64,000 nucleotides of DNA, taken from Entrophospora sp. SA101 (taxonomy: Eukaryota; Glomeromycota; Glomeromycetes; Entrophosporales; Entrophosporaceae). Within the stretch, counting starts at the first letter, position 1. Every line of letters starts with the position of its first letter. Position numbers and translations under genes: made by a program. Location of the stretch: assembly GCA_958430865.1 (NCBI GenBank), contig CAUDNR010001702.1, forward strand, positions 31,701 through 95,700. Reading direction: 5' to 3'. Under the pieces are notes generated by a model. It made no database searches. It saw nothing but the letters and a program-made list of their open reading frames with translations, and was not told the origin of the DNA. This document shows, in pieces, positions 11,020-20,299 of this stretch.

Positions 11020-12466
11020 CTAATAAACCAAAAATTCAAAAGCAACTTCCTTTTGCCAAGTTCCGATATTTTTCACTAGGTACATGCTTGGACAAAAAAA
11101 ACACAATGCAAATGGTAAAGAAAATGTTATAGATATAACCGAGATTATGAATGTGAGTATTGAGAGAGAGATTTTAAATATTAAAAAATATATTAAACAT
11201 CTCCATGTATATTCATCTGCAATGTAATTCAATGTTGATTTAAGAAAATTTGATACTAATGAATAAAATGAATAATTATTATTAGTTGTTGATGATGATG
11301 AAATGGAATTAATGATTACTGAATTATCTAAACAAAATACTGGTGGATAATAAATTTGATAATATCTATTCTCATGGTAAAACTTTGGTTGTCCTCCAAA
11401 AAAACTTTGGGTTGCGAGTTCTATACGAAAGGTAGAAAGTATCAAAGTGAGTTTTTCTTGAGTCAAGTCAATCAAAAAACCATTATATAAAAAGCGATTA
11501 ACCTTACCAATACGACCTAACATTCTTTAAAAGTAATGATAGCATTAATTATAACAATAACATAAATAAATAAAATAAAATAAAATAAAATAAAAAAAAT
11601 AAATACTAATACTTTCATACCTGTAAGATGCTGCTGTTATCAAGAAAATTATATACGCTAGTGGCGGATTTAATAAACTCACCAAACAAACAACACTGGT
11701 TACTATTACCCACGAAAAACAAAAAAATCCAAATGGCAAAGAAAAAAATATTAAATAAATTAAACAACCCCATGTTTTTAATTCACAAGGTGCAAAACAA
11801 CAAGAATCATCCTCATCTAATTCTTGTTGAAACCTAGATGTTATATCTCCTCCTTGCAAAAAGTTCATTCTCGCCCCATGTCTTCCAGACATTCTATTTA
11901 ATGATAGCGATGAAGATGTCGATGAGAGTGGTTGAGATATAGTTGAATTGAATATTTGAAAAAAAGGATTATTATTTGAAACTGCAATTGATGATGATAG
12001 TGGCTGAGGTGGTGAATAAACTAAAGGTGCATGCATATTGGCATTGTGATATGACGAAAGTTGAGGAGTAATTCTCATTGTAGAAAGAAAGGATGTGGTT
12101 GATAAGGAGGATCTTGAAAGGTCATTGTGATTAGGTGGTTGTGATCGTGAATTGTGCGAGACAATTTGCTGGCCATAATTATTTGAAGAATTAACAGCTT
12201 GATGTCTATTTTGAACTACACTGTTAGTTACAAGCGGGTATTCTGAATACTATATTTATTATTTATTAAACAAAAAAATTAAAAAGAAATTTGAAACGTT
12301 CATTAGTTTTATAAGAAATAAATTAACCTGAAAATCGAATAAATTAACATTTACTATCAAATAAATAATTTATAATCGTTACAGGAGGTGGTGGTTCATT
12401 CAGTATCTCATCGTTCGATAAGAGTTCTTCTTCAGTATAAATAGTTCTTTCAATTGCTGGCGGCAT
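11020..12466 (-). CDS. PPxY-containing four-helix membrane protein with Sensor-like repeats
   Basis: Three exons on the minus strand (12466-12383, 12249-11621, 11524-11020) join in frame to 405 residues. The first ~180 residues are a disordered Ser/Asn-rich tail with PPPPYSEYP at residues 25-33, created across the first splice; PPxY is a ligand for WW domains such as those of Nedd4/Rsp5 ubiquitin ligases. Then follow two similar membrane modules, each starting at a W-x-CLIY motif (TWGCLIYLIFFSLPFGFFCF and TWRCLIYFLIFKISLSILTF) with two helices each. A Cys cluster (DDSCCFAPC) before the first helix could be palmitoylated. The TW-x-CLIY...LP-x-G pattern resembles the Sensor domain (PF13796) known from bacterial signalling proteins; this link is from memory and tentative. 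Role unknown. Confidence 0.75.
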
Positions 12467-14075
12467 TTTAAAAATAAGAATATATAAAGCAGATTGTGAA
12501 CATTATAATAATATGGGTTCAAAAATTACGTGTCACAAAAATATTGGATGCTGCACAAAAAAAATAATTTGTACGAGCACTTTCAATAGTAATAGTAATA
12601 GTACTTATAGAGCGGATTTCTACGAAACTGTCAACATTGAATATTTGTACGAAAAGTAGAAAGTTTTTTTCCGTATATAATTACCCATTCCTTCATTAAT
12701 CAACTTTTCACAAATAACTTTTTTTTTTTTTTGCTTCCTTCCCAGCAAAATGAGTTCAATTATTCCCGTTAAATGTAACCAAAAAAAAAAAAACTAGAAA
12801 ATGGAAAAATTCAATACAAGTCAGGATTTCTCGTAGCACTTTTACCGTTTTCGAAAATCATAGGAATATTCTTGACTTCGTACGGAAAATGTGAAAGAAT
12901 TAACGAAATATTGAGACGTTTCAAGTTCGCTACCGCAGAGGAATACGCACGGGGAGCAATCGATGAAGATGTAAACTGTCGTTCTTCTGTGTTTAGCTCG
13001 CAATAACAATAAGAATGGCAGTAATGAGAGAACATCTACCGAGATGAGTATAAGGATAAACCTTAATTCAGACAGTGCTAGGAATTTGGTTTATGTAGTT
13101 AGCCTATATTTCAAAAAGAAAAATAGAGAAAAGCTTTTCTTGAATAAACTAGATATTTCCTTTTCATATAACGGAAATAAAATAACCTAATAAACTATTT
13201 GAAGCGAAAATTTCATTGATATTATACATTCAATCAAGGTTCTACTAAAATACAATAATAAATCTTTCTCCCGCTATTCAGAAAGTGGTGAAAGTCTATA
13301 GAAGGATTTTAAACACTCGTTTAATAAAAAGGCTGGGCTAAATTCGAGCTTTTATTTAACAAAATGATAGTTGAAACCCATAAGTTACGAAGAAGTTTTA
13401 TTTTTCATGATTCAGTATCTTCCTTGTCGATGTTATTGCTATTTTTTAATCACTAATTTTCTAGATATGAAATTTCATATATTTATTCTTCAAAAACAAT
13501 AGCCTTCGTTTATATAAAATTTACAATTTTTTATTATGTAAATTGAATTTTAGTTTTTTTTGTTAATCTTGATACATGAAAGCTAGCAACGCGAAATTTC
13601 GAATATATTGTTATGTAGATTTTTTACTAATTAGTATAAACGTGATGTGATCAAATATTTTGTCTAGCTAATCGAATAGTAAATTTTAATTAATTGTTAA
13701 AGAACAATTACTCTGACCAAAAAAGATGATGACTTGCGGGTTCTTTTTTATAAAGACCAATTGACGCCTAACCTTCATCTGCATCCAAACTATCTCTGAG
13801 GATCAACTCAACTGTAAACTAGAAATATAAGAAGAAACAAATTAATTTATCCGAAAAGATTATGAAACGATTTCTGTCAAATCATAGTTTACTCCATACA
13901 GAATGGAAATAAAGGTATTCATTCACATACAAGGAAAGGTATAGAAAGATAAGCCATGTTTTATTCAACCAGTACAATGGAAAATGTACAGAGAAATTAC
14001 GGTAGGGAGAGATTCAGTATGGTATAACTCTTGCAGAACGTATGGTATGGTATGGTATAGCCCATATTTTTCCAT
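12467..14075. other. Intergenic with one coding-like patch
   Basis: Around 12795-12993 a plus-strand frame without stops for about 65 codons reads sensibly (for example RINEILRRFKFATAEEYARG) and ends in TAA; it has higher GC than its surroundings but no start, partner exon or known family. The rest is A/T-rich. A TATGG pentamer repeat lies near 14039-14058 close to the gap. Confidence 0.35.
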
Positions 14076-14085
14076 NNNNNNNNNN
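14076..14085. other. Assembly gap (10 N)
   Basis: Ten consecutive N bases mark a scaffold join. The fixed size suggests a placeholder, so the true distance between the flanks is unknown. Confidence 0.99.
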
Positions 14086-14540
14086 ACTAGAGTAAAAGTC
14101 ATGTTATTTGTAATACCCCAAGAGGTATAAAAGGACTTGGTTTTAGACCAAGTCAGAATCATGTTCATGACAATCTTTTAATTATTGATCTAATAATTAA
14201 TACTTCCTAACACATTGTAATAATAATATTATTATCGCTAATAAAATACATAACATATTTTACCCTGAATAATAATCTCTAATTAATTAATAAACTACAA
14301 AGGGTAAACCTTTGCTGTACTTAATAAGTAACCAACATTCTAATCATTGAGAAACATCTCAAGGGGACGCCTTTGGGATATAATTAAATATATAGAACCT
14401 AGGGACCCTTTTATCTGAAAAGATAAAAGTTATATTTTATTGATTTTTGACCGTAAGTCAGTGAGTAGGCTGTGTAACACTAGAATCAACCGTAAGTCAG
14501 CGAGGAGGCTGTGTGTTGAACCATAAATAACCTATTAATT
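14086..14540. other. Hairpin-rich, LTR- or RNA-like leader before the element
   Basis: This non-coding stretch has a TATAAAAG box (14126-14133) and several perfect hairpins: arms GACTTGGT/ACCAAGTC at 14134-14141 and 14147-14154, arms CAAAGG/CCTTTG at 14298-14303 and 14309-14314, and arms CTTTTATCT/AGATAAAAG at 14408-14416 and 14421-14429 closed by a GAAA loop. Two 25-base direct repeats starting CCGTAAGTCAG lie at 14451-14475 and 14490-14514 with two differences. It could be part of an LTR or of a structured RNA; I cannot decide. Confidence 0.4.
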
Positions 14541-14543
14541 AGG

Positions 14544-15577
14544 AAACTCGGATTGCACGCTTGCACCAGCATTTTAGAGATGGTTTCCATTATAATGCTC
14601 GCCAAGAGGAAGAAGCTAAAGATTTGCTCAAAAGATTTAAAGAAAATTTGTCCAAGGCCAAATTAGAAAGAAATTATTATAATAAAAATACAAAATTAGC
14701 AGAAGAACAAAGAAAATTAGTTAATAAAAATTATTCAAAGGGTAAAACATCATATTGCAACATTGATGTCACTGCTCATTATAGTTATGATTGAGCCCAA
14801 AATGTTCATGTGCCCCATTCTGACCAACAGGTAAGTAAAATATATTATCTCAGCCCATTTAAAGTCCATTTATTTGATATTCAAGATGAAGATGAAATTA
14901 TAGGAAAAGATCCTAATGGTACACTTGGTATGATCTTTGATGGAATTAAAAAATTGAACAAAGTGAAAAGCATTTAAAGATTACTTGTGATAATGCTGGA
15001 GGACAAAATAAAAATAATCTAACAATTTGATTTTATTTATATTTGGTAATTTGTGGTTATTATGAAAGGATTGAATTGAATTTCATGATTCCTGGACATA
15101 CAAATTTAAATGTGATGTTAATTTTGGGATGATTAAAAAACTCTACAGAAGAATAAGAGTAGATTGTCTAGACCATGTGGTTGATGTGAAAAGATCTAGT
15201 CCAGCAGGATTGAATGAGACTCAATGTTATGAAGATGGAAAGGTTTCCAATACTTAGATATTAAAGCAATTTTGGTAATTTATTTTAAGAAATTACCAAG
15301 TATACAGAAATATCAACATTTTCTTTTTGAAGCATCTAATCTTGGTACAGTAAAAGTTCAAGAAGTTGCTAATGGACCTTTGGCTGAATTCAATTTATTG
15401 AAAACTAAGAAAGCAGATATTTTTGAAGAAATTAAATCTTTATCTATTTTAGTGTTAACACCACCTCCTTTGGACTATAAAAGACAAGAATATCTTTATC
15501 ATAATATTTGCCCATTTGTGAAAGATGAATACAAAGATATTACTTGCCCAAGACCAATCTATACTGGCAATGAATAA
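14544..15577 (+). pseudogene. Transposase-like RNase-H-fold relic (DUF7869-like), element 1
   Basis: Pieces in shifting frames follow the order of a eukaryotic family often annotated DUF7869 (name recalled, not checked). A helical K/E-rich N-terminal part (14544-14790) leads to HYSYD-(TGA)-AQNVHVPHSDQQ. Next comes the region around the motif DNAGGQNKN (near 14990), whose Asp may correspond to a catalytic residue. Then follow LVICGYYERIELNFMIPG and the C-terminal 101-codon frame 15272-15577, ending YTGNE. There are frameshifts near 14955, 15120 and 15250. Two TGA codons sit where Trp fits; at the second (NNLTI-x-FYLYL) the sister copy at 58390 has TGG. The N-terminal part is absent from the sister copy. 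Probably not functional as it stands under the standard code. Confidence 0.55.
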
Positions 15578-15750
15578 AATATTTAGAATAAAATCACCTC
15601 CAGTATTTCATTGTCATTAAGTTTAATAAGTTTAATCTTTCAATAAATATTGCTAGCTTTTAGTAAAAAAAATACTAAAATAGTTATATACTTAATATAC
15701 TCTCTAAAAAGGATATAAGGATTATTAAAAGAATAATAAATAAGAAAATC
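15578..15750. other. Spacer between transposase relic and coiled-coil ORF
   Basis: A/T-rich, no gene. The corresponding spacer in element 2 (58947-59260) is longer, about 314 bases against 173, and only partly alignable. Confidence 0.4.
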
Positions 15751-16597
15751 ATGGTAAACATCCTAAAAGAGCAACAAGAAAAAAATAAAAACTTATTAGA
15801 AGAAATCAAAACATTAAAAAAGCAATTAGAAAACAAAGAAGATGATTTTAAACTAAGAATTTGAAATGCTATTGACAATGTTAAGGAAAGCAAAAGACCA
15901 GATATTGCTGGCACTTTAATGACTTTAGAACAACATTTTTGACCCAAAGATGAGTGAGTAAAGATTCAAAAAGAAAGTGGAGTTGAAAAAGTTACTTTTG
16001 GCAACAATTTCACTCTTGAAAACATTGTTAAAGGCTTTAGTGAATGAACATTACTTAGTTGTAATTCTCTCAGTTATGTTTCTGAACAAAATAAAAAACT
16101 TGAAGAAAAGAATGCTGAGTTAGAAAAATGTAATGTTGAGTTGAAAGAGAGTATAAAAGAAAAAGAACTAATTATTGAAAAACAAAAAGAAACAAATTGT
16201 GGCAGCAGAATTAGATGCTAAAATCCATTATGACTTTATTGGAGCTTTGCAAGGGTTAAATGGTAAAGTAAGAGATAAGTTACATGCAGAGATAGCAGAA
16301 AAATCATTAGAAATTGAGACTGCTAATGAAAATCTTGAAAAAAGGGATGAAAAAATCAGGGAAATCCAAGCTGATCGAGATGAAAAAGTGGAAGAATTGG
16401 AGAAAATTAATGAAGGATTCAGAAAGTTGAAAGCAGACTACAAAAAATTAGAAGATTTGCTACATTTATTTAGAAAACCTTTACCTAATTTACCTAAAAA
16501 ACAACATAATAATAAGTTCCAAAACTTAACAAAAAAGGTGAAACACCATAATAATAAGCAAGAAATGGTTGCTAGAATAGAAGTTAAAAATAAATAA
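15751..16597 (+). pseudogene. Coiled-coil ORF with in-frame TGA codons, element 1
   Basis: From ATG 15751 a frame runs about 146 codons to a TAA near 16191, with four TGA codons and no other stop before it. The TGAs read well as Trp: LRI-W-NAI, QHF-W-PKDE-W-VKI, FSE-W-TLL. After one apparent frameshift near 16175 the reading continues in a second frame to TAA at 16595-16597, again without internal stops. The product would be mostly a charged coiled coil with a C-terminal basic part holding PLPNLPKKQ and the ending MVARIEVKNK. The first three TGAs recur at the same places in the diverged copy at 59261. I do not recognise a family. Code use like this is known in Mollicutes; descent from an endobacterium is inference. 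Confidence 0.5.
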
Positions 16598-16616
16598 TTT
16601 TTACACTTTACAATAA

Positions 16617-17212
16617 ATGAAAGAATTAAGATATACACTTTTAGATTTGCCATGAGAGTATAGGAGTAGAACTTGTGATTTTTGCTCTAATTACAGTGAA
16701 AATAATGGATGTGCTAATCTAATAAAAACTCATCATGAGATGACCAATAAGTTAATTGCAGCTGATGTAATCTGCAAAAATTGTAAAGAAAAATTCGAGA
16801 ATGATAAATTGCCCAAGTGTGAAAAATGTGGCAAATTGCAGACCAAAACTGACTTAGATTTGTTTAGTGGTAAGTATACTTGCAACTGTAGGGAAATGGC
16901 AAAGGAGAAAGAACTTCCTAATTTACCTAATCAAAGGGAAAGCATGACTACTTTTTATGAGCAACAAATAAACAGATTACAAGAAGAATTAGCCACTGCT
17001 GAAGAAGCATTAGAAGTTGAAAGAGAGGAAATAGCCAAGTTTCAGGAAAAATCTGAAGAGTGAAGTAAAAAGCAAAAACAGGAATTATTAGATAAAGAAT
17101 TAAACAACTAGAAGAGGAAAACAGGAAATTAAAAGATCAGCAGAATGGTCAAATTGTTCAAATTGAAGTTAAAGAGACTAAAAGATGATCTTGATTGAAA
17201 ATGAGAAAGTAG
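16617..17212 (+). pseudogene. Zinc-ribbon/coiled-coil ORF with in-frame TGA codons, element 1
   Basis: It starts at ATG 16617, 19 bases after the previous ORF's stop, a bacterial-style spacing. It has a TGA at codon 13 (DLP-W-EYRS), then a Cys-rich zinc-ribbon part (TCDFC, VICKNCKEKF, CEKCGK, CNC), the motif KELPNLP and a coiled coil (QINRLQEELATAEEALE). A second TGA follows KSEE at 17060-17062. A frameshift near 17095 moves the reading to EEENRKLKDQQNGQIVQIEV and a tail ETKR-W-S-W-LKMRK with two more TGAs, ending at TAG 17210-17212. From 17017 onward the sequence matches element 2 base for base up to 17247. Confidence 0.5.
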
Positions 17213-17269
17213 TTTAAAGAATATTCTATATAAATTGAAATTCATTCCAACTATCAAAGAAAATGGTAG

Positions 17270-17748
17270 TTATTTTCCTTTTAAAGATTTTTGCTTTTTA
17301 TTAGGTAATAATGCATCATCATGATGTTTTCTTTTTCTAACACTTATTATTTTTCTTTCTTCTTGGTAAATTTCATAGGTAATACTTTCTTTTCTTAGAT
17401 AAGCTTCCAGTGTCTGAACACCATTCATTTTGAAAACATAAGGAGAAATTTTTTCACCTTGTTCTTTTTTTAAAATGCTTTTGATAGTGCTATAATTCTT
17501 GGATTCCATAGTAGATCTGATGTAAATGAGTTTCATATGTTTCATATTAACTATTTTTATATAGGAGTAGTACTATATATCACTTAAAATAAATGGGATA
17601 TTATAAAGCTGTTGATTATGATCACATTACAAATGACTAAATTTTGATCACTGTAACCTTTGGTAATACCAATGTTCACTTTTTCTGGTTTTGTTGCAGC
17701 ATGCCCCATATTAAGTGCGACAATATGATGTTTGTCGGTTTTATCCAT
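17270..17748 (-). CDS. Unrecognised small protein, divergent from SUN gene
   Basis: Two exons on the minus strand, 17748-17631 and 17550-17270, join in frame (GTAATG donor, TAG acceptor) to 132 residues. The start reads MDKTDKHHIVALNMGHAATK; the C-terminal part holds KISPYVFKMNGVQTLEAYL, then YEIYQEERKIISVRKRKH and a basic nuclear-signal-like tail. No known domain. A decayed relative lies at about 25000-25263, which suggests a small multi-copy family in this genome. It is transcribed away from the SUN gene; the 227-bp gap between them carries a CACGTG box at 17761-17766. The splice model is mine; the second exon could also be a separate 91-codon ORF. Confidence 0.45.
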
Positions 17749-17975
17749 TTTTAGATTAATCACGTGAAGGATTTGGGAGAAATATCAAAAAAAAAAAAGT
17801 CTTAAAGTTCTGTCTAATTAAAAAAAAAAGGTATTATTGTATAAATATATCAATAATAAGAATAAACTCTAACAATACGCCACCAACAAGTGTAAAGCTT
17901 GCTTTACGGTTTATTTTAATTTTAAAACAAGCTCACTATTTGTATTTTCTTTTATTTATTTAATATTTAAGAGAT

Positions 17976-20299
17976 ATGTCAAGAAGAAGATCTCCAAGAT
18001 TAAACCAGGACGAAACACCAATTAAAATAGAGGAAGAAAGTAACGAACAATTTAGCGATACTTTGTGTCGTAAAGAACAAAAACCTAAAAATGAAATTAA
18101 AAAAAGGCAGCAACAACAAAAGCATCCCAAACAACTGTATGACCAAAAACATAATCAAAAACAACAGCAGCAATCCTCCCCACCAACACCACCTTCTTCT
18201 GATCCAAGTCATAATTGTGATAACGACGATTATTTAAAACATGAAGATATTCCTCGATCATGTAAATTTTTACCTATTTATCCTGTTGATACCATTAATC
18301 ATTCTTCTAGCTAAATAACACATAAAATTTTTAATAAAGGGCCGTATGATCAAAATGGAAATAGTTCTTACAACGGTTCAAGACGTGCATCTATTGAGTC
18401 AACAACTACCTTAGCATCAATTATATCAGAATCGTCAGTATTTAGATCATCCAACAATTCACAAATTAATCCTTCCAGTAATACCAGTTCACTTACCTCA
18501 AATACTTCTATAAATTGTTTTAACCATTACAACAAAAATAACAACGATAATAATAATAATCATAATATATTTAATGAATGTATTAAACCTACTTTAGATA
18601 ATCATGATGATAACAATGCAGGTTCTTCTCTTAGTAGAATGGCTAATGACGAGAAAAGCATGCAAAGTCAATATAATTTAAGACCCAGGTTTAACATTGA
18701 AAAAAATAATAACCAGAAGAAAAGAATCGAGAAACCAATTAATAAAACTAAACATAAAAGCGATGCTAAAGCTAGAGGAAAAGAAGACATTGATAATAAC
18801 GGCAGCAAAGACAACAACAGTAATAATATAGATCATAATAATATAGATCACAATGATATAAATCGCCATGATACAGATCACCATGATATAGATCGCAACG
18901 ATATAGATCGCAATGTCGTTATGGATCGCAATGATGACGCTATGGATCAAGTCATTGATAATGATGATGATAATACACGTCAAGAATTAGACAATGATAA
19001 AAATAAGATTGTGTATGTAATACGTTTATATTACTTATAAGAATTTTTTAAACTATGAATATACCTTTAATACTATTAGTAATATATTAATATTATTATT
19101 TATTTAGGATATTGGCTAAAGCGATTTTCGGGTTATTAAACGCTAAATGGGTTGTGGGTACAGCAGTTATGACGTTTATATTGTTTCTAGGTTTCTTTTG
19201 CATTTGTCGATTGTCATATATAAGTGATCGATGTCAATATTGGATAGTTAAAGACAGTGATCTCAATTCGGAATATACAAATTATGTAGATGCTGGTAGC
19301 GATATTAAATATGAACATAGCGATGTAATAATTCGAGCTGCAGTTGCGGAACAAGTTAGAAGCTTGTGTGCGGCAGAAATCCAAAAACGTATTCAACCTG
19401 AAAACAATGAAATGGCTAGATATCAAAAATATATTCTCGATGATGTAGTTGCCGAAATTATTAAAAACGAGATTCACAAAGCGGTAGAAGAAAAATTGTA
19501 TATTTATTCACAGGATAGGTTAAATAAGGCAGATTATGCACTTTCCTCAGGTGGTGCAAAGATCATTAGTCCGTTAACATCTCCAACGTATGAAATGTGG
19601 CCTACGCAATGGCATCAACGAATTATGGCAGCAATAACTGGTCATGGAATCACGAGAGGCAAGCCACCAATAACGGCTCTTCAACCTGAGACTCATGTTG
19701 GCCAGTGTTGGCCTTTTGCTGGACCGAAAGGTCAATTAGCGGTATTGTTGAGTAGAAGAATCTATGTTACAGCTATAACTTATGATCATGTGAGTAAAGA
19801 TATAGCAATGGGTGTCACAAGTGCACCAAAAGAATTTGAAGTATGGGGATTTGTTGATGATGTTCCAGAAGTGATTATCGATAATTCATATCCAAAACAA
19901 GGACATGAACCATTATTATTGAAACAAACAGATGATGTCATTCAAGAAGAAAAACAAGAAAGTATTTTTGGCGATCATTCCGCCATTCCAAGTGATCTAA
20001 ACGATACAAATGACACAAGCAATCCAAATGACGCAGCAAATAATCCAAGTGAATCAAGTTCAGATGAAAAAAATGGCGACGAAAGAGATTTAAAGCTTGG
20101 CTCGTCACCAAATCATTTATTTTTGGGGAAATTTACTTATGATATAAACGGATCCACCATACAAACCTTTGAAGCGCTTAGATACAGTAAACCGATAATA
20201 GCTGTTTTAATGAAGGTAAATAGCAATTGGGATAATCCACAATATACTTGTCTTTATAGATTTCGTGTTCATGGAATACGATCGAATTATCAATCTTGA
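17976..20299 (+). CDS. SUN-domain inner nuclear membrane protein (complete, copy 1)
   Basis: SUN proteins span the inner nuclear membrane and bind KASH proteins in the LINC complex, linking chromatin to the cytoskeleton. Exons 17976-18261, 18340-19012 and 19108-20299 give 716 residues. The 78-bp first intron removes an in-frame TAA at 18312-18314. The N-terminal half is a disordered basic nucleoplasmic part (starts MSRRRSPRL; polyQ; a repeat of DH/DRNDI units about residues 260-290). One membrane helix lies at about 334-355. A luminal stalk follows, and the SUN domain occupies about 463-716, with the hallmark CWPFAGPKGQLAVLLS near 520 and APKEFEVWG near 560. An acidic Ser/Asn-rich insert of about 60 residues splits the domain. 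Family assignment is firm from the SUN core; which SUN paralogue it is cannot be said. Confidence 0.9.
18831..18935 (+). repeat. 15-bp minisatellite inside the SUN gene
   Basis: About seven units near the form GATCGCAATGATATA encode a run of DHNDI and DRNDI pentapeptides in the nucleoplasmic part of the SUN protein. The units differ by a few bases each. The same array recurs at 62319-62423. Confidence 0.8.

Noticed and set aside
15751..16200. TGA codons explained as a mitochondrial insertion (NUMT)
   Set aside because: Fungal mitochondria also read UGA as Trp, but coiled-coil, zinc-ribbon and transposase-like products are not mitochondrial genes, and no known mitochondrial gene or RNA is nearby.
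15751..16200. TGA codons explained by TGG mutation (for example C-to-T decay)
   Set aside because: Such decay should give TAG as often as TGA and would also damage other codons; only TGA is seen inside the frames, and three sites are shared by both copies. It is not fully excluded for a shared, already decayed ancestor.
18300..18330. In-frame TAA as a nonsense mutation in the SUN gene
   Set aside because: A 78-bp GT-AG intron (18262-18339) removes it and keeps the frame; all complete copies have it.
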